Below are positions 37,622 through 49,900 of a DNA stretch of 64,000 bases, piece by piece. The DNA comes from Physcomitrium patens (taxonomy: Eukaryota; Streptophyta; Bryopsida; Funariales; Funariaceae), in assembly GCF_000002425.4 (NCBI RefSeq), contig NC_037273.1, forward strand, positions 1,753,996-1,817,995, in the 5' to 3' direction. The translations under genes and the position numbers were made by a program. Below the pieces are notes generated by a model. The model saw only the letters and a list, made by a program, of their open reading frames with translations, searched no databases and had not been told where the DNA came from. Numbering within the stretch: position 1 is the stretch's first letter; every line of letters begins with the position of its first letter.

Positions 37622-38181
37622 TGTCAAGGAAAAGAACTCAATAAAAAAGCAATTCACACAAGTGAGCCTTCACTCAAAGAAAGGTAACAAAATATAAATA
37701 AATAAGTATATATATTAAAAGAGAAACTAGAATGGCTATTGCCAAAAGACAAGAAAACTAGAGACCCTTGAAACTAGACTTGAAGCAAGAAAGGAGTTGA
37801 TAAGAGTGAAAGGGCTTCACTCTTCTTTCTATATATATTATCTAATTAGGAGCTACGTGGTGACGTTCTATAGGACCTCTAATATATGTTGACTTTGTAG
37901 GACACATGACTTGGCTTACAAGGTAAGTTTTTCTACGTATGGGCAACATAGTTAGCTTCATATTCAAGCTAACAACATGTGTGGCACATGGTCAACTTGT
38001 TGACCACGTTTCTAATCCAAAAAGTCAATTAAAGACACCTATGAAGTCAAAGCAGTGTCTATAAAGCTTCTAAGAAGCTTCCATATTAAATACTATAGAA
38101 TTAATTTACTTTTATCCACTTTTACTTATTTCCATCTATTTATATATGTAATTACTAGCTTACATGAGTATGTCTATGACA
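37622..38181 (-). repeat. 3' LTR of Gypsy-A
   Basis: In element orientation it starts TGTCATAGAC (at 38181) and ends CCTTGACA (at 37622). It carries a TATATATAGAAAGAAG box near 37830 and, in U3 near 38080, two heat-shock-type half-site pairs (AGCTTC taa GAAGCTTC). The terminal bases are TG...CA as usual for LTRs. Confidence 0.92.
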
Positions 38182-38196
38182 TTACCCCCCCCTTCT
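38182..38196 (-). other. Polypurine tract of Gypsy-A
   Basis: The minus strand reads AGAAGGGGGGGGTAA directly before the TGTCATAG start of the 3' LTR. This is the usual primer site for plus-strand DNA synthesis and fixes the orientation of the element. Confidence 0.88.
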
Positions 38197-38223
38197 AGAG
38201 ACGAATTCCATAAGGAGCGATCA

Positions 38224-38646
38224 TCATATGTTGAGGAAATCTATGATGCGACAAATTATATTCACCACATACTCTGATCTTTGTTCTCTTCGAAGATGAT
38301 TGATAGGGCCTCTCAACCATCGGTAGTGTCACATACCAGGGCGGGAAGACCACCCAATTATTTGATCATTGTTGAGGCCTTCATAACTTCCTTCGAATAG
38401 AACATTTGGAACACCATCAGGAGTTGTTCTTACCTCTAGCAAAATCACCAAACATCAGGAGTCCCTTCCCAAATCGTGATACCAAATGCGTTCTATCTCG
38501 CCATCTATTCGAGGAAAAACATATCATTCTTGAAGATCTTTATCTCGATTGCATCATCTTGAAGGTTGTGACAATCGTAATGTCTCGTCCGACAGGTCAG
38601 CAAATGAATACTCTTGAGTTGAATCCATTGGTTGTTGGTTCTCCAT
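38224..38646 (-). pseudogene. Post-pol ORF of Gypsy-A (unknown function)
   Basis: Lies between the chromodomain stop (38741) and the polypurine tract. Translation, with stops and frame changes, starts with MENQQPMDSTQEYSFADLSD and LRLSQPS, and later gives HYRWLRGPINHLRREQRSEY (HYRWL coded at 38314-38328). The same order occurs in the corresponding ORF of Gypsy-B (61324-61677): MDSQEID, VRVSQPS, then GHYRWLQGSMNHLPREQQLE. No standard gypsy gene lies here. The protein would be small (about 110-120 residues), acidic to neutral, with no membrane segment. The function is unknown. This copy is broken by several stops. Confidence 0.7.
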
Positions 38647-38740
38647 CTCTTGAGCGTCACAACTACAAAGAAGCTACGAACAAGGATTGAAAGTAGAATG
38701 TTATCTTGCCTAGATGTTGTCTCTTTTATAAAGAAGATTT

Positions 38741-41695
38741 TTATCTTGATTTTGATGGATGTCGTCGATGAAAAGCCTCCACCGCCTTTGCTGCATTTGT
38801 AAGATTCTTTATTGGCTCCCATGTGCATTCATTAATATCATATCCGTGTCAATAGACAAGATATTTCAATTTATTTTGGCATTGCCTTGAATCTAAGACT
38901 TCTTCTACTTCAAACTCTTCATTATTGTCTACTTCTATAGGAGGAGGTGGAGCTTGTCTTCTTCTTGATATGTCCATTGTCTTGTATGGTTCAAGAAGAG
39001 ACAAGTGGAATACTGGATGGATTTTCATTGACTCCGATAGATATAAACGATATGCAACTGGATTGATTTGTGTAGAAATAGAAAATGGTCTAAGCCTTCG
39101 ATAGTCCAACTTGTCACAAGGACAAGTGGTCTTGATATTATGACAAAGTAGCCATACCTTATCACCCAAGAGAAATGGTGGTTGTTCCTTTCGATAGACA
39201 TCCGCATTGACCTTTTGTTGTTCTTGAGCCTCTTTTAACTACGCCTTCATCGTTGCATGTAGCTCTGATAAATGAATCACTAAATCTTTCGCAGCAGGAT
39301 TATCAACTTTTGAAAAGTCAAAAGTATCAAGTCGTGGATGATAACCATAATTAGAAAAAAAAGGTGTTTGTTTTGTAGAAGAATGTACCATGTTATTGTA
39401 AGCAAACTCTGCCAATGGCAAAAGAGTTGTCGAATCATCTTGTTGGTAGTTAATGGTATATCTTAAATATTGCTTTTAAATTTGATTAACATGCTCCGTT
39501 TGTCCATTAGTTTCAAGATGGAATGCCGAAGATAGTTTTATATTCAGTTTTAGAATCTTGAAAAGAGTCCACCAAAATCTTGATACAAATTGAGTTCCCC
39601 TATTTGATATAATATCCTTGGGTAATCTATGATAGCGATAGATATTGTCAAGAAAGAGCTTAGTTGTTTCTTCACTTGTAATAGATTTTGTACATGGTAC
39701 AAAATATGCCATCTTTGTAAAAAGATCTACTATCACAAATGTAGAATCATAAGAACCTGAGATTGGAAGATCCATGATGAAATCCATAGAAACAGAAGAC
39801 CATGGTTGTTCTGGAATGGATAATGGCTGAAGAAGTTCAAAAGGTCGATGACGTGGAGTTTTTGATCTTGAGCAAACATCACATGATTGTACAAAATCTT
39901 TGACTGCCTTCCACATTTGAGGCCACCAAAAATCCCTAGATATCAACTCCAAAGTCTTATTATATCTAAAATATCTTGTAGCTGGGAAGTCATGACAAGC
40001 TTGAAGAATACGTGAATGTGCTTCTCCTTCTGGAACATATAGGCGTCCTTCAAAATAGAGTAGGTTGTTCTTGAATTCAAATTTAGAGGGATCATGAGAT
40101 TTAGAAGAATTATTCTTGATATCATGAATAAGAAGATCTGAAGACATACTTAACTAGACTTTTTTAAAAAAAGTTAAATCAACAGTCAATGTTGATTTTA
40201 TTGCTCGAAGATGAAATTGCTCCGGCTTTAAGAAAATCATTCTTTGTTGCTCAAAAGCTACATCTCCTTCTTTTGGTATAAGATAAGAACGTCTAGATAA
40301 GGCATCGAACAAACCTTGTTATTTTTCTTGCCAATAAGTGATGATGAATTCGAATCTTGATAAAGACATGCTCTAACGAGCTTGATGACAATTCAATACG
40401 CATGCTGACATAAAATATTCAAGGTTCTTGTGATTCGTATACACGGTGACTGGACTAGAAGCGCCTTCTAGATAATGATGCCATTCTTGAAAAGAATCCA
40501 CAATTGCAAGAAGTTCTTTGTCGTGGATCTCATAATTGATTTCTGCTATTGAGAATTTTCTTGAATGAAAGGCTATTGGATGAAGTTTATCATCTGTTCC
40601 CATTTGTGATAAAACCACATCCAAAGCAAAGTCTGATGCATCTATTTCCATAAAGAATGCTTTGCAAAAATCAACACGATACAAGATTGGTGCAGAAACA
40701 AATGCTGTCTTCAAAGATTCAAAAGCAACTTCCGCTTCTTGATTCGATTGGAGTTTGTCTTTACAAGTCAAACGTATAAGTGGAGCTGCAACTCGAGAGA
40801 AGTCTTTGATAAAGATCCGATAGTAGTTGGCAAATCCCAAAAAATATTGGACATCTCTTACCGTTTTTGGGATCTTCCAATCTATAATAGTTTGAACTTT
40901 CTTAGGATCCATCATAAGTCCATCATTTGAAATGATGTAACCTAAGGAATCGACTTGAGTAGTATGGAATACACACTTTTTTATCTTGGCATAGAGACTT
41001 GCATCTCTTAATTTTTGTAACATACGACAAACATGAAGTTCATGTTCTTTTAGATTCTTAAAATAGATCAAGATGTCGTCTAGATAATAGACCACAAAAT
41101 CGTCCAAAAACTCTCAAAAAACATCATTCATTAGATGTTGAAAAGCTGCACGTGCATTTGTAAGTCCAAAAGGTATGACATTGTATTCAAAATGTCCATA
41201 CCTTGTTCGAAACGTAGTCTTTCATTCATCTCTTTCTTTGATGCGTACTAGATTTTATGCTCCCCAAAGATCTATTTTTGTATAGATCTTAGCTTAATTG
41301 AGCTGATCAAGAAGTCCAGATATTAAAGGTAGTGGATACCTGTTCTTGATGGTAATCTTGTTGAGTCCTCGATAATCAACACACATCTGCAATGATCCAT
41401 CTTTTTTCTTCACAAATAGAATTGGAGTTCTTGCCGGAGATTTAGAATGGCGTATGAAATTCTTGGCTAGATTTTCTTCAATATACTCCTTGAATTCAGT
41501 CAACTCGTTTTGTAATAAACTGTAGATTGGTCCGAATGGTGGTTGTGCTCCTTTTTGAAGGTCAATTGAGCAATTATAGGGACAATGTTCTGGGAGTGCA
41601 TTTGCATTCTTTTTTTTCGAATATATCTTGAAATTCTTGATATTGGCTTGGAATGCCACTTGAAGTCTTTTCACCAATAGAAACAGGTGTGGCAT
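38741..41695 (-). pseudogene. pol of Gypsy-A: RT, RNase H, integrase, chromodomain
   Basis: RT: 41695-41294 has [20 protein letters not shown] and [16 protein letters not shown]; the next frame, 41107-40373, holds the active site YYLDDILIYF. RNase H: MEIDASDFALDVVLSQ and YEIHDKELLAIV keep acidic residues, but the TDHKNLEYF block reads TNHKNLEYF. Integrase, 40147-39476: zinc region with the second His lost and CDVC kept; in the DDE triad the first Asp is kept in SMDFIMDLP, the second is Asn in ISNRGTQF, and the Glu is kept in GQTEHVNQ. The C-terminal part (39421-38849) ends in a chromodomain (EEFEVEEVLDSRQ, LKYLVY, stop in place of Trp). A T8 homopolymer at 41610-41617 coincides with a frame change between the protease and RT frames. 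Breaks are internal stops near 41282, 41107, 39476 and 38849. The DDE loss would inactivate integration. Confidence 0.92.
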
Positions 41696-43235
41696 AAATA
41701 ATATATGGTGATTCTTTCATAGCAGCATGCAAGAAAGCTTTTGCACCTATAAATATAGGTGTAATTGAATTAGACTTATGACTCTCTGCTTGATTTATTA
41801 CACTATTAGTTATACTTTTAGAGAAAGTAAGAGTTCGGAAAATCCAATCTATTTGAAGGTTGTATTTTTCTAACCACGATAAACCTAAAATAACTAGATT
41901 AGAGGGAGATCTAATGATATTAAATACTACAAAACTATTATGACCATTGATTATTACTTCTATAGGAAGGATTTTATGAGTAATATCTCCAGAAGACAAT
42001 GGATGACCATCTATGACTTCTACATGAACAGGTTTAGTTTTCTTTACTAAAGATATGCTATGTCTTTTAGTAAATTCTTCATCTAAAAAACATGATGAGG
42101 CTCTTAAATCTAACAAGGCAGAGATTTTGTAATGTTTAGATCGTAAAATAATATTTAATGTAAAACAAAGAGAGGACTCTGAGGAGAGAATAGGACCTTT
42201 ACTAGATGTTGTGCAAGGTTTCAACCACATGGTCCCTATTGTAGCTAGACAAACTCGTTTTTTGACATATTGTCTTCTTTCACAGCCATACTCCTTATTT
42301 TGTGATTGCAACATTTCTTTGGACAACTGTTGAGCAGTGTGCTTTGGTTCTCCACAATATAAACATAATCTTTCTTGACGATGACGAGTCTTTTCTTGCT
42401 CAGTAAGAGGTTTGAAACGTACTGCATCAATTTGCATATCCTCTACTTTCGAATGTATGTGTTGAAGAGGTGTTGGTGTTGCCATTGAATTATAATAATG
42501 TTGAGGTCGGTTCTCAGATCGGAATTCAAAAAGGTGATTGTCGCACTTCACAACAAAGTCAATTGCTTGACTCAATGTTTGAGGATCAGGTAAGTTGAAC
42601 ATTAATTTTTTTACCTCATATTGTAATCCATAGAAAAATTGGCTAATAAATGCAACATCATCTCACTTGATATCAATTACAAGTTGTGAAAATTGTGAAG
42701 CGTACAACGTTACTGATCGATTGCCTTGTCGTAAAATATGGATCTTATTGGTTGCAACACAAATTGCATCATGTTCTCCATACATGGATCAAAATTCCGC
42801 CAGAAAAGTCTCTAGATTATCCAATATTGGATCTCGTCGTTCAAAAAAAGATGAAAATCATGATAGTGCTGAACCTAATAGAAGCGCACTAATGAATCTA
42901 ACTTGCGATCCTGGAGTTGGATAGCTTTGGGGTTGAAGTTCAATCACAAGTTGTACTTCATTGATAAATCCTTAAAACTTGGATTTGGTGCCATCAAATT
43001 TCTTAGGTAGGACAATTCTTGGTTCTCTAATATTTGAAGGGCGTTCCACCATAGGAAAAAGGACATGATTTGGTGTAAATGTTGAAGCAGCTCCAACCAT
43101 TTCTATATCTTCACTTCCTGCCAATCTTGTTACTCTTTGTGGAGGTAAATTGAGTTGATGCATTGTAAGCATTAAGTCCCTCAATTGCTCTTGCATTTGT
43201 ACCATTGCATTCTTTATTTCAACAAGTTCTGCCAT
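41574..43235 (-). pseudogene. gag and protease region of Gypsy-A
   Basis: Gag starts at ATG 43235 (MAELVEIKNAMVQMQEQLRD, a coiled-coil-like start) and is stopped at 42972 after KKFDGTKSKF, where relatives have Arg. From 42602 a 342-codon frame covers the end of gag with the zinc knuckle (CLYCGEPKHTAQQL, last Cys lost) and then the aspartic protease region. The protease active site, usually D-[ST]-G-A, reads LLDLRASSCF, so the catalytic Gly is gone. The frame runs into the RT frame through the T8 slip at 41610-41617. Confidence 0.88.
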
Positions 43236-43447
43236 GATAACACTTAGAAGAGAGAAGATGTCTAATATTTCTCAAGACAAATAGAAGAGAGGACTTGGGA
43301 ACAAAGAAAATACTAAAGACAATATTAGTTTAGAAGAGGGTAATCTGAAACTTCTAATATGCTTATATCTTATCAAAAAAAAAGAATAATCTACTCTTAA
43401 TCAAGATTAGACAAAGTTTTGATATTGTAGCTATACTCTTGTCAATC

Positions 43448-44007
43448 TATCAAGGACAAGAACTCGATGAAAAAGCAATTCAAACAAATGAGTCTTCACT
43501 CAAAGAAAGGTAACAAAATATAAATAAATAAGTATGTATATTGAAAGAGAAACTAGAATGGCTATTGCCAAAAGATAAGAAAACTAGAGATCCTTGAAAC
43601 TAGACTGAAAGCAAGAAAGAAGTTGACAAGAATGAAGAAGGCTTCACTCTTGTATCTATATATACTATCTAACTAGGGGCTACGTGGCGATGTTCTATAG
43701 GACCTCTAATATATGTTGACTTTGTAGGACACATGACTTGGCTTACAAGGTAATTTTTCTACGTATGGGTGACATAGTTAGCTTCATATTCAAGCTAACA
43801 ACATGTGTGGCACATGGTCAACTTGTTGACCACGTTTCTAATCCAAAAAGTCAATTAAAGACACCTATGAAGTCAAAGTAGCATCTATGAAGCTTCTAAG
43901 AAGCTTTTATATTAAATACTATAGAATTAACTTACTTTTACTTATTTTTACTTACTTCCACCTATTTGTATATGTAATTACTAGCTTACATGAGTATGTC
44001 CATGACA
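43448..44007 (-). repeat. 5' LTR of Gypsy-A
   Basis: Same 560-bp length and sequence as 37622-38181 apart from scattered transitions. Element-orientation start TGTCATGGAC at 44007, end CCTTGATA at 43448 (the final CA changed to TA). A TATATATAGATACAAG box lies near 43660. I could not recognise a clear tRNA primer-binding site in the bases following 43447. Confidence 0.92.
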
Positions 44008-44160
44008 AGTTGTTAATTATCTTCTGAAGATGTTACATATGAAATTATTCCTTTAGAAGTAACAACTAGTAATTATAATAGTTTAATAATATTTAATATA
44101 ATTAGATATTTTTTAACCATATTATTTTAGAATTATTTTAATTAAAAAATTAGAAAAATA
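44008..44160 (+). pseudogene. Protease region of old gypsy O, right of the Gypsy-A insertion
   Basis: It continues the match broken at 37621: LSSEDV, then IPLEV and NSLIIFNIIR correspond to the Gypsy-A protease region LSSGDI, ILPIEV, NSFVVFNIIR. The match ends near 44160 after LEK-like codons, where unrelated sequence starts. Confidence 0.75.
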
Positions 44161-45292
44161 AGAAATATAAGCATATATAGAAGGGATTTGGAAGTTGGTT
44201 TTAGTAGAATTTACTTCAAATGGGACAAAAATTGATACTCAAAGAAGACCAGTTACCAACCAGGGTCGAAATTAGACCCTAAGGCACAAAACTAAGCCTT
44301 TATGACGATTCTAAAGTTTTTTTGTTGATTGGAGAGTGGGATTTGAGAACGAACTTGATAGAATTTCTATAGACACAAATTTTGGAAGATTTGAGTGGAT
44401 AATGACCTTGCAAGAGCTAGGCAAAGTTGATGTTATTTTTAATGACTCTAGTTTTTAGAAAATAAAATAGGGTTGATATTTTTGGGTAATTTTAAGAGTT
44501 TGGTGACAAATCTAGAAGTGAATTTTTTTTGGATTTGTGGATGTAGTTGTGCTTGATATGTGTTGTGAATTTAGATTTGATTGAATGGTTAGATTAAAAA
44601 GTATGAAGGTTTTTGTGGATTATACTCTCAGAATTTAGGGTTTTAAAAACTATTGATATTTTCTTAGATATTTGTCAATCCGCCAATTAGATTGAGGCAA
44701 TTTTTTTTATAAGGGTAGGCAGCTTGATTTTCACTAAGTTTGTAAAGATTAGAAGCAAAATAATAATTCAATCAAGAGTAATTGGCTCTGGGAGATTGGC
44801 ATCAAGGTCAAAGAAGGAAATCGGCATACGTACAAGCATATTTTTGAAATTACTGTCTATTTGGTAATTTTGATCATTTTTAAATTTTTTTGTACTTGTT
44901 GTCAACTTAATTGTTAAGAGGTGTGTAAAATTTGAGTTAAAATGAATAGTTCATTCATTAATTATTGAAGTTTAAATCTGCTATAGGAATTACTTGGAAT
45001 TGATTGGGATTTAGTTTAAGATTTGTTTAGGGTTTGTTTAGGATTTGATTAAGATATGATTAGGATTTGACTATGGTTTGACTAGGATTTTTCTAAAGTT
45101 TGATTACGATTAGGATTTGGTTAGACTTAGGATTTGGTTTGGTTTAAGGTTTGATTTGGATTTCTTTAGAATTTCTTTAGGATTATTTTAAGATTCTTTT
45201 AAGATTCTTTTAAGATTTTTTAAAATTTCTTTAGGTTTTTTTAGGATTTTCTTGTATTTCTTTTATAATTTATTTCAAAAATAATAAAATAA

Positions 45293-45330
<38 letters not shown>

Positions 45331-45495
45331 TAATAATAATTGGACTTAATTGATGCTTAATTATATTTATTAAGCTTTTATAGTAATCTATATATAATTT
45401 TATTAGAGTGATTTGGACTTATTATTGTAAATTATTTTTCTCTTCCACAATTAGATACTTAGCATATTCTCAAGCAAGATTTCACGTAATACGAC
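44161..45495. repeat. Unclassified segment replacing the RT of gypsy O
   Basis: It begins where the protease match ends and stops where the RNase H/integrase match resumes, so it is an insertion combined with loss of RT sequence. It contains a degenerate tandem tract (44990-45260) built on units like TTAGGATTTG, then a perfect ATT/AAT triplet tract (about 45294-45328). Its right end (CTTCCACAATTAGATACT, then CAAGCAAGATTTCACGTA and ATACGACA) resembles the end of the Gypsy-F LTR, suggesting a diverged solo LTR of that lineage. I could not find a matching start. Confidence 0.5.
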
Positions 45496-47048
45496 ATTGT
45501 ATATATATTAATTATAAGAACCTTGAATATTTCATATTAGCATGTATTTTTAATTATTGCCAAGTCCATTAGAGTATATTTTTATCAAGATTTGATTTTA
45601 AGATTATTATTTGACTTAGAAAATAATAAGATTTGTCAAACATCCTTTATAGACATTCTTATCTTATATCAAAAGAAAGAATTGCATCTTTTGATCAACA
45701 AAGAATAATTTTTTTAAAGTCAAAGCATTTTCACCTTTAAGAAATAATATCAATATTAACTATTGATTCAACCTTTCTCAAGGAAGTTCAATTGAGTATG
45801 TTTTTTAATCTTTTTATTTATGATATTTAGGATAATTCTTCTAAGTGTCATGATTCTTTTAAATTTTAATTCAAGAATTATCTACTCTATTTTGAGGGAC
45901 AATTATACATTCTAGAAGATAGAATACGATTACATGTTCTTTAAGGTCATCATAATTTTTTAACAATCAAACATTTTGGATACAACAAGACTTTGGAACT
46001 AATATCTAGAGATTTTTTGTGGCCTCAAATGTGGAAGGTAGTCAAAGTCTTTGTATAATCATATAATATTTGTTTAAGATCTAAAATTCCTTATCATTGA
46101 TCTTATGGATTTTTTCAGCCATTATCTATTCTAGAACAACAATGATCTTCTATTTCTATGGATTTTATCACAGATCTTTTAGTCTTAAGTTTATAGGATT
46201 CTATATTCATGATAGTAGATCATTTTACTAAGATGGCACATCTTGTACCATGCACAAAATCAATCACAAGTGAAGAGATGGTTAAGCTTTTTTTTGACAA
46301 CATCTATTACTATTATGGATTGCCTAAAGATATTATATTAAATAAGAGGATTCAATTTGTATAAAGATTTTTGAGAATCTTTTTTAAGATCTTAAAGGTA
46401 GATATAAAGCTTTATTTAGTTTTTTATTGTTAAAGTGATGAGCAAACAAGAAGAAGTGAATCAAGTTCTAAAGCAATATTTGAAGTATACTATCAATTAT
46501 CATAAAGATAATTGGACAAATCTTTTGCTATTAGTAGATTTTGTGTATAATAATTTGGTACATATTTTTACTTAATAAACATCTTTTTTTACTAATTATG
46601 ATTATCATCCATGACTTGATACTTTTGATTTTTTAAAAGTTCATAATCTTACAGCAAAAGATTTGACAAATCATATGTGAGAGCTATATGCAACAATGAA
46701 GGCACAATTAAAAGAAGCTTAAGAATGACAAAAGATCAATATTGATGTCTATTATAAGGAACAATCACAATTCAATGTATAATTACTTCATTGCAATATC
46801 AAGATTACTCGTCCTTGTGATAAGCTTGACTATAATAAGCTTAGACCTTTTCTTATTTGTGAATAAGCCAATCTTATTACTTATCAATTACATCTATTAA
46901 ATCAATGAAGATCCATTCCATATTCACATGTCTCTTCTTGAGCCACATAAGACAATAAATATCTTCGAAAGAAGACAAATACCACCTCTTTTTATAGAAG
47001 TAAATAATGATCAAGAATTTAAAGTGGAAGAAGTCTTAGATTCAAAGT
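45496..47048 (+). pseudogene. RNase H end, integrase and chromodomain start of old gypsy O
   Basis: The DNA aligns along its length with the corresponding Gypsy-A pol: AAGAACCTTGAATATTTCAT, then integrase segments equivalent to LELISRDFLWPQMWKVVK, SMDFITDLL, VDHFTKMAHLVPCTKS and the chromodomain lead VEEVLDSK. Dozens of stops and frameshifts show it is older than Gypsy-A. The match is cut at about 47048 by the palindrome and continues at 49713. Confidence 0.82.
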
Positions 47049-49712
47049 GGTGTTGTGTTGTGGTTTAGCTACTATATGAAAATAATGTAATTATGTACTT
47101 AATATATAATTTACTAAGTAACATAGAGAAAGCCATGTCAGTAGATTTTAGTTGGTTGAAGAATGTAATTTGATTATTACTTTGAGAAGAGGTTGTTTAA
47201 AAAGATTACTATAGAATTTGTATAACTTTAATTTCCTTTTGATAGTGGCTTTTAAGATTGGTTTAGGTTGATAATAACTTCTAAATATTTAGAGTCACCT
47301 TTGTTAGACTTTGGTGACCTTTGAAAACTTATTTGGTTCTTTTATTTGGTGATTAGAGCATAAATTATGTAAATCTTATAAGAAAAAGGATTAAAGAAGG
47401 GTTTTGGTAGCAAAGGGAGTAATTAGGGCACCAATATAGATGAATGGAGATGAATGATGAAAATCTCTATTCCTATTGGTCAAAAATCATGACCAATAGG
47501 CTTTGAAGAGGCTATCGGAGGCCATATTAGAGATTAGGATTAGTTTTTCCAAACCATTTGACCTTTTAATGCTAGAATCAGAAATTTTAGGTTTTTGGCT
47601 ATGGTTTTGGTACAAATCTTGTATGATTTGAATTTTATATGAAGGATATATTGGCGCTCAAAGTTAAGGTAGTGATTTCAAAGCTACTATCACTCTTTTT
47701 GACATAATGCACGCATACAAATGGCAATTGAGGATCGGCGACTGCGACTAGAGAGAGCACTTTTGCGGCTACACTTTTTGTATATTGCTTATTGGATTCC
47801 AAGTTATAATAAAGGAGTTATTGGATTTTGAAGTCAATGCATGCAATCTAAGGGTAGTAAAAGACCCGATTTATTAGTGGTTGTGTCTTGAGCTATATCT
47901 TAAAAACTTTGATAAGGATTTCGTTCAAAATTTCAAGAATTGTGTAATTTTATGTTAATAAACTTTTAACATAAGTTTTATGATATTTGAGTATTGGATT
48001 CTTGAGATATTAAGAAAATAGTGCTTAGGTGCTTGTAAATTAGGAATTAGAGCATCTATTAGGGTTTTTTAGATGCCAAAAGATCGAGAGTGAATTTCCA
48101 TTTTATTTTTTTTGTGGTAAAAGTTAAGAGTAATTTCTAGCTATCCTATAAATTTGAAACAAACTAAATGGCTAGATTAAGCGTTATGAATTTCTAAAGT
48201 TCAGAAAGAAAAAATCTTTTGTGGAAAAAATATGTTTTGAAGGGATTTTGATATATTTTGAGTTTAATGCAAATCAAAGGAGTTTTAGAAGCTAAGAAAA
48301 GATTCATATAAAGGTTTATGCTAACTTCTCTACAGCTACATACCTAGTGTATTCCTAGATAGCAAATCATGCCGTTGTCGTATGGCGTGATTTTCTATCT
48401 GGGAATACACCGGGTATCTAGCTATAGAAATTTTAGGTTTCTTTTTTATATAATGCCATAGCTCCCAAAAACAAAAGCTCTTTGTTTTGTATAAAAACTC
48501 AAAATATATTAAAATTCTTCAAAATATATTTCTTCCCGCCAAGGACCTTTTTACATCAGACTTTGAAAATTCATAAAAGCTAATCCAACCGTTCACTTTG
48601 TTTCAAATTTCTACATAAGCTAGATGCTATACTTAACTTTTACCACAAAAAAATTGAACCGTACATCTATCACCGATCGTTCGGCATCTAAGAAACCCTA
48701 GCAGGTGCACAAAACCCTAACTTACAAGCACCCGAAAACTATTTTCCTTATATCTCTTAAATCCAAGCTCCAAATCACACAAAACTTATATAGAAAGCTT
48801 TATAACACGATTACACTCAACCTTGAAAATTTTGAGCTAAAACCTCATCAAATTGTCTAAGATATAGCTCAAATCACAAGCACAAGTAATTCGGGCTACT
48901 TACTACCCTTAGATATCAAGCGCTGACTTCAACTGCCAATATCTCCTTCATAAAAGCTTGGAATTCGATAAACAGTATGCACAAACTGTAGCCGAAAAAG
49001 TATTCTCTTCAAATCCGGTCGCCGATCCTCGTTTGCCATCCGTACGCGTGCGGTATGCTCAAAAGAGTGACAGTACGTCGAAAACTTACACCTTAACTTT
49101 GAGCGCCTATAACTTCTTCATATAAACCCCAAATGACACAAATTTTGCACCAAAACCATATCCAAAAACCTAAACCTTCTGACCCTAGCCTCAAAAACTC
49201 GAATGGCCTCGAGAAACTAACCCTAATCCCTAATATGGCCTTGGGCAGCCTCCTCAAAGCCCATTGGTCATGATTTTTGACCAATAGGAATGGAGATTTT
49301 TATTTTTCATCTCCATTCATCTATATTGGTGCCCTAATTCCTCCTTTTGCTACCAAAATCCTTCTCCAATCCTTTTTCTTATAAGATTTACATAATGTAT
49401 GCTCTAAACACCAAATAAAAGAACCAAAATAAGTTTTCAAATGTCACCAATGTCTAACAAAGGTGACTCTAAATATTTAGAAGTTATTATCAACCAAAAC
49501 CAATCTTAAAAGCCACTATCAAAAAGAAATTAAAGTTATACAAATTCTATAGTAATCTTTTTAAAAAACCTCTTCTCAAAGTAATAATCAAATTATATCC
49601 TACAACCAACTAAAATCTACTAACATGGCTCTTACCATGTTACTTAATAAATTATATATTAAGTACATAATTACATTATTTTCATATAGTAGCCGAACCA
49701 CAACATGACACC
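47049..49712. repeat. 2.66-kb palindrome (large inverted repeat) inserted in a gypsy chromodomain
   Basis: Arms of about 1.33 kb (47049-48373 and 48384-49712) are diverged reverse complements, with a 10-base loop at 48374-48383. Check points: GGTGTTGTGTTGTGGTTTAG at the left end pairs with CCGAACCACAACATGACACC at the right end; the block around 47480 (TATTGGTCAAAAATCATGAC) pairs with that around 49280; the apex pairs GTGTATTCCTAGATAG with CTATCTGGGAATACAC. No coding sequence is seen in either arm. The right arm retains more CpG than the left. Termini beginning TGTC/TGTT raise the option of two LTR-like units in head-to-head order. No clear target duplication. Confidence 0.88.
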
Positions 49713-49870
49713 GTACGACAATGGCATTGGAATAGATTAAAATAGCTTATTTATAGGTACAAATATGATATTAATAAATGTATATAGGAGCCAACAAAGA
49801 ATCTTATAAATGCAACAAAGAAAGTTGATGCTTTTTAATAATAACATCCATCAAAACTAAGATAATGTTA
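49713..49870 (+). pseudogene. Chromodomain end of old gypsy O
   Basis: It resumes the chromodomain match interrupted at 47048: the DNA aligns with Gypsy-A from the codons for LKYLVY through YDIN, the EPIKNL block, the NAAK block and the HPSK block. It ends near 49870 and passes without any LTR into a gag leader. Confidence 0.75.
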
Positions 49871-49900
49871 TAGATATATCTATTTTTTCTAAGTATTATC

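Larger units (their letters stand above)
37622..44007 (-). mobile_element. Gypsy-A: full-length Ty3/gypsy chromovirus, inactive
   Basis: A 6386-bp element on the minus strand with two 560-bp LTRs, gag, protease, RT, RNase H, integrase, chromodomain, an extra 3' ORF and a polypurine tract. The flanks GGTTG (37617-37621) and AGTTG (44008-44012) form a 5-bp target duplication with one transition. The host sequence on the two sides joins into one continuous protease-region match to the family itself, so the element inserted into an older relative (O). The LTRs differ at a few percent of sites, mostly transitions. Pol is broken by stops and at least one frameshift, and several catalytic residues are lost. 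Confidence 0.93.

Noticed and set aside
41700..43235. Gypsy-A gag/protease as a functional host gene
   Set aside because: The position between LTRs, the broken zinc knuckle and the lost protease Gly show a decayed retroelement.
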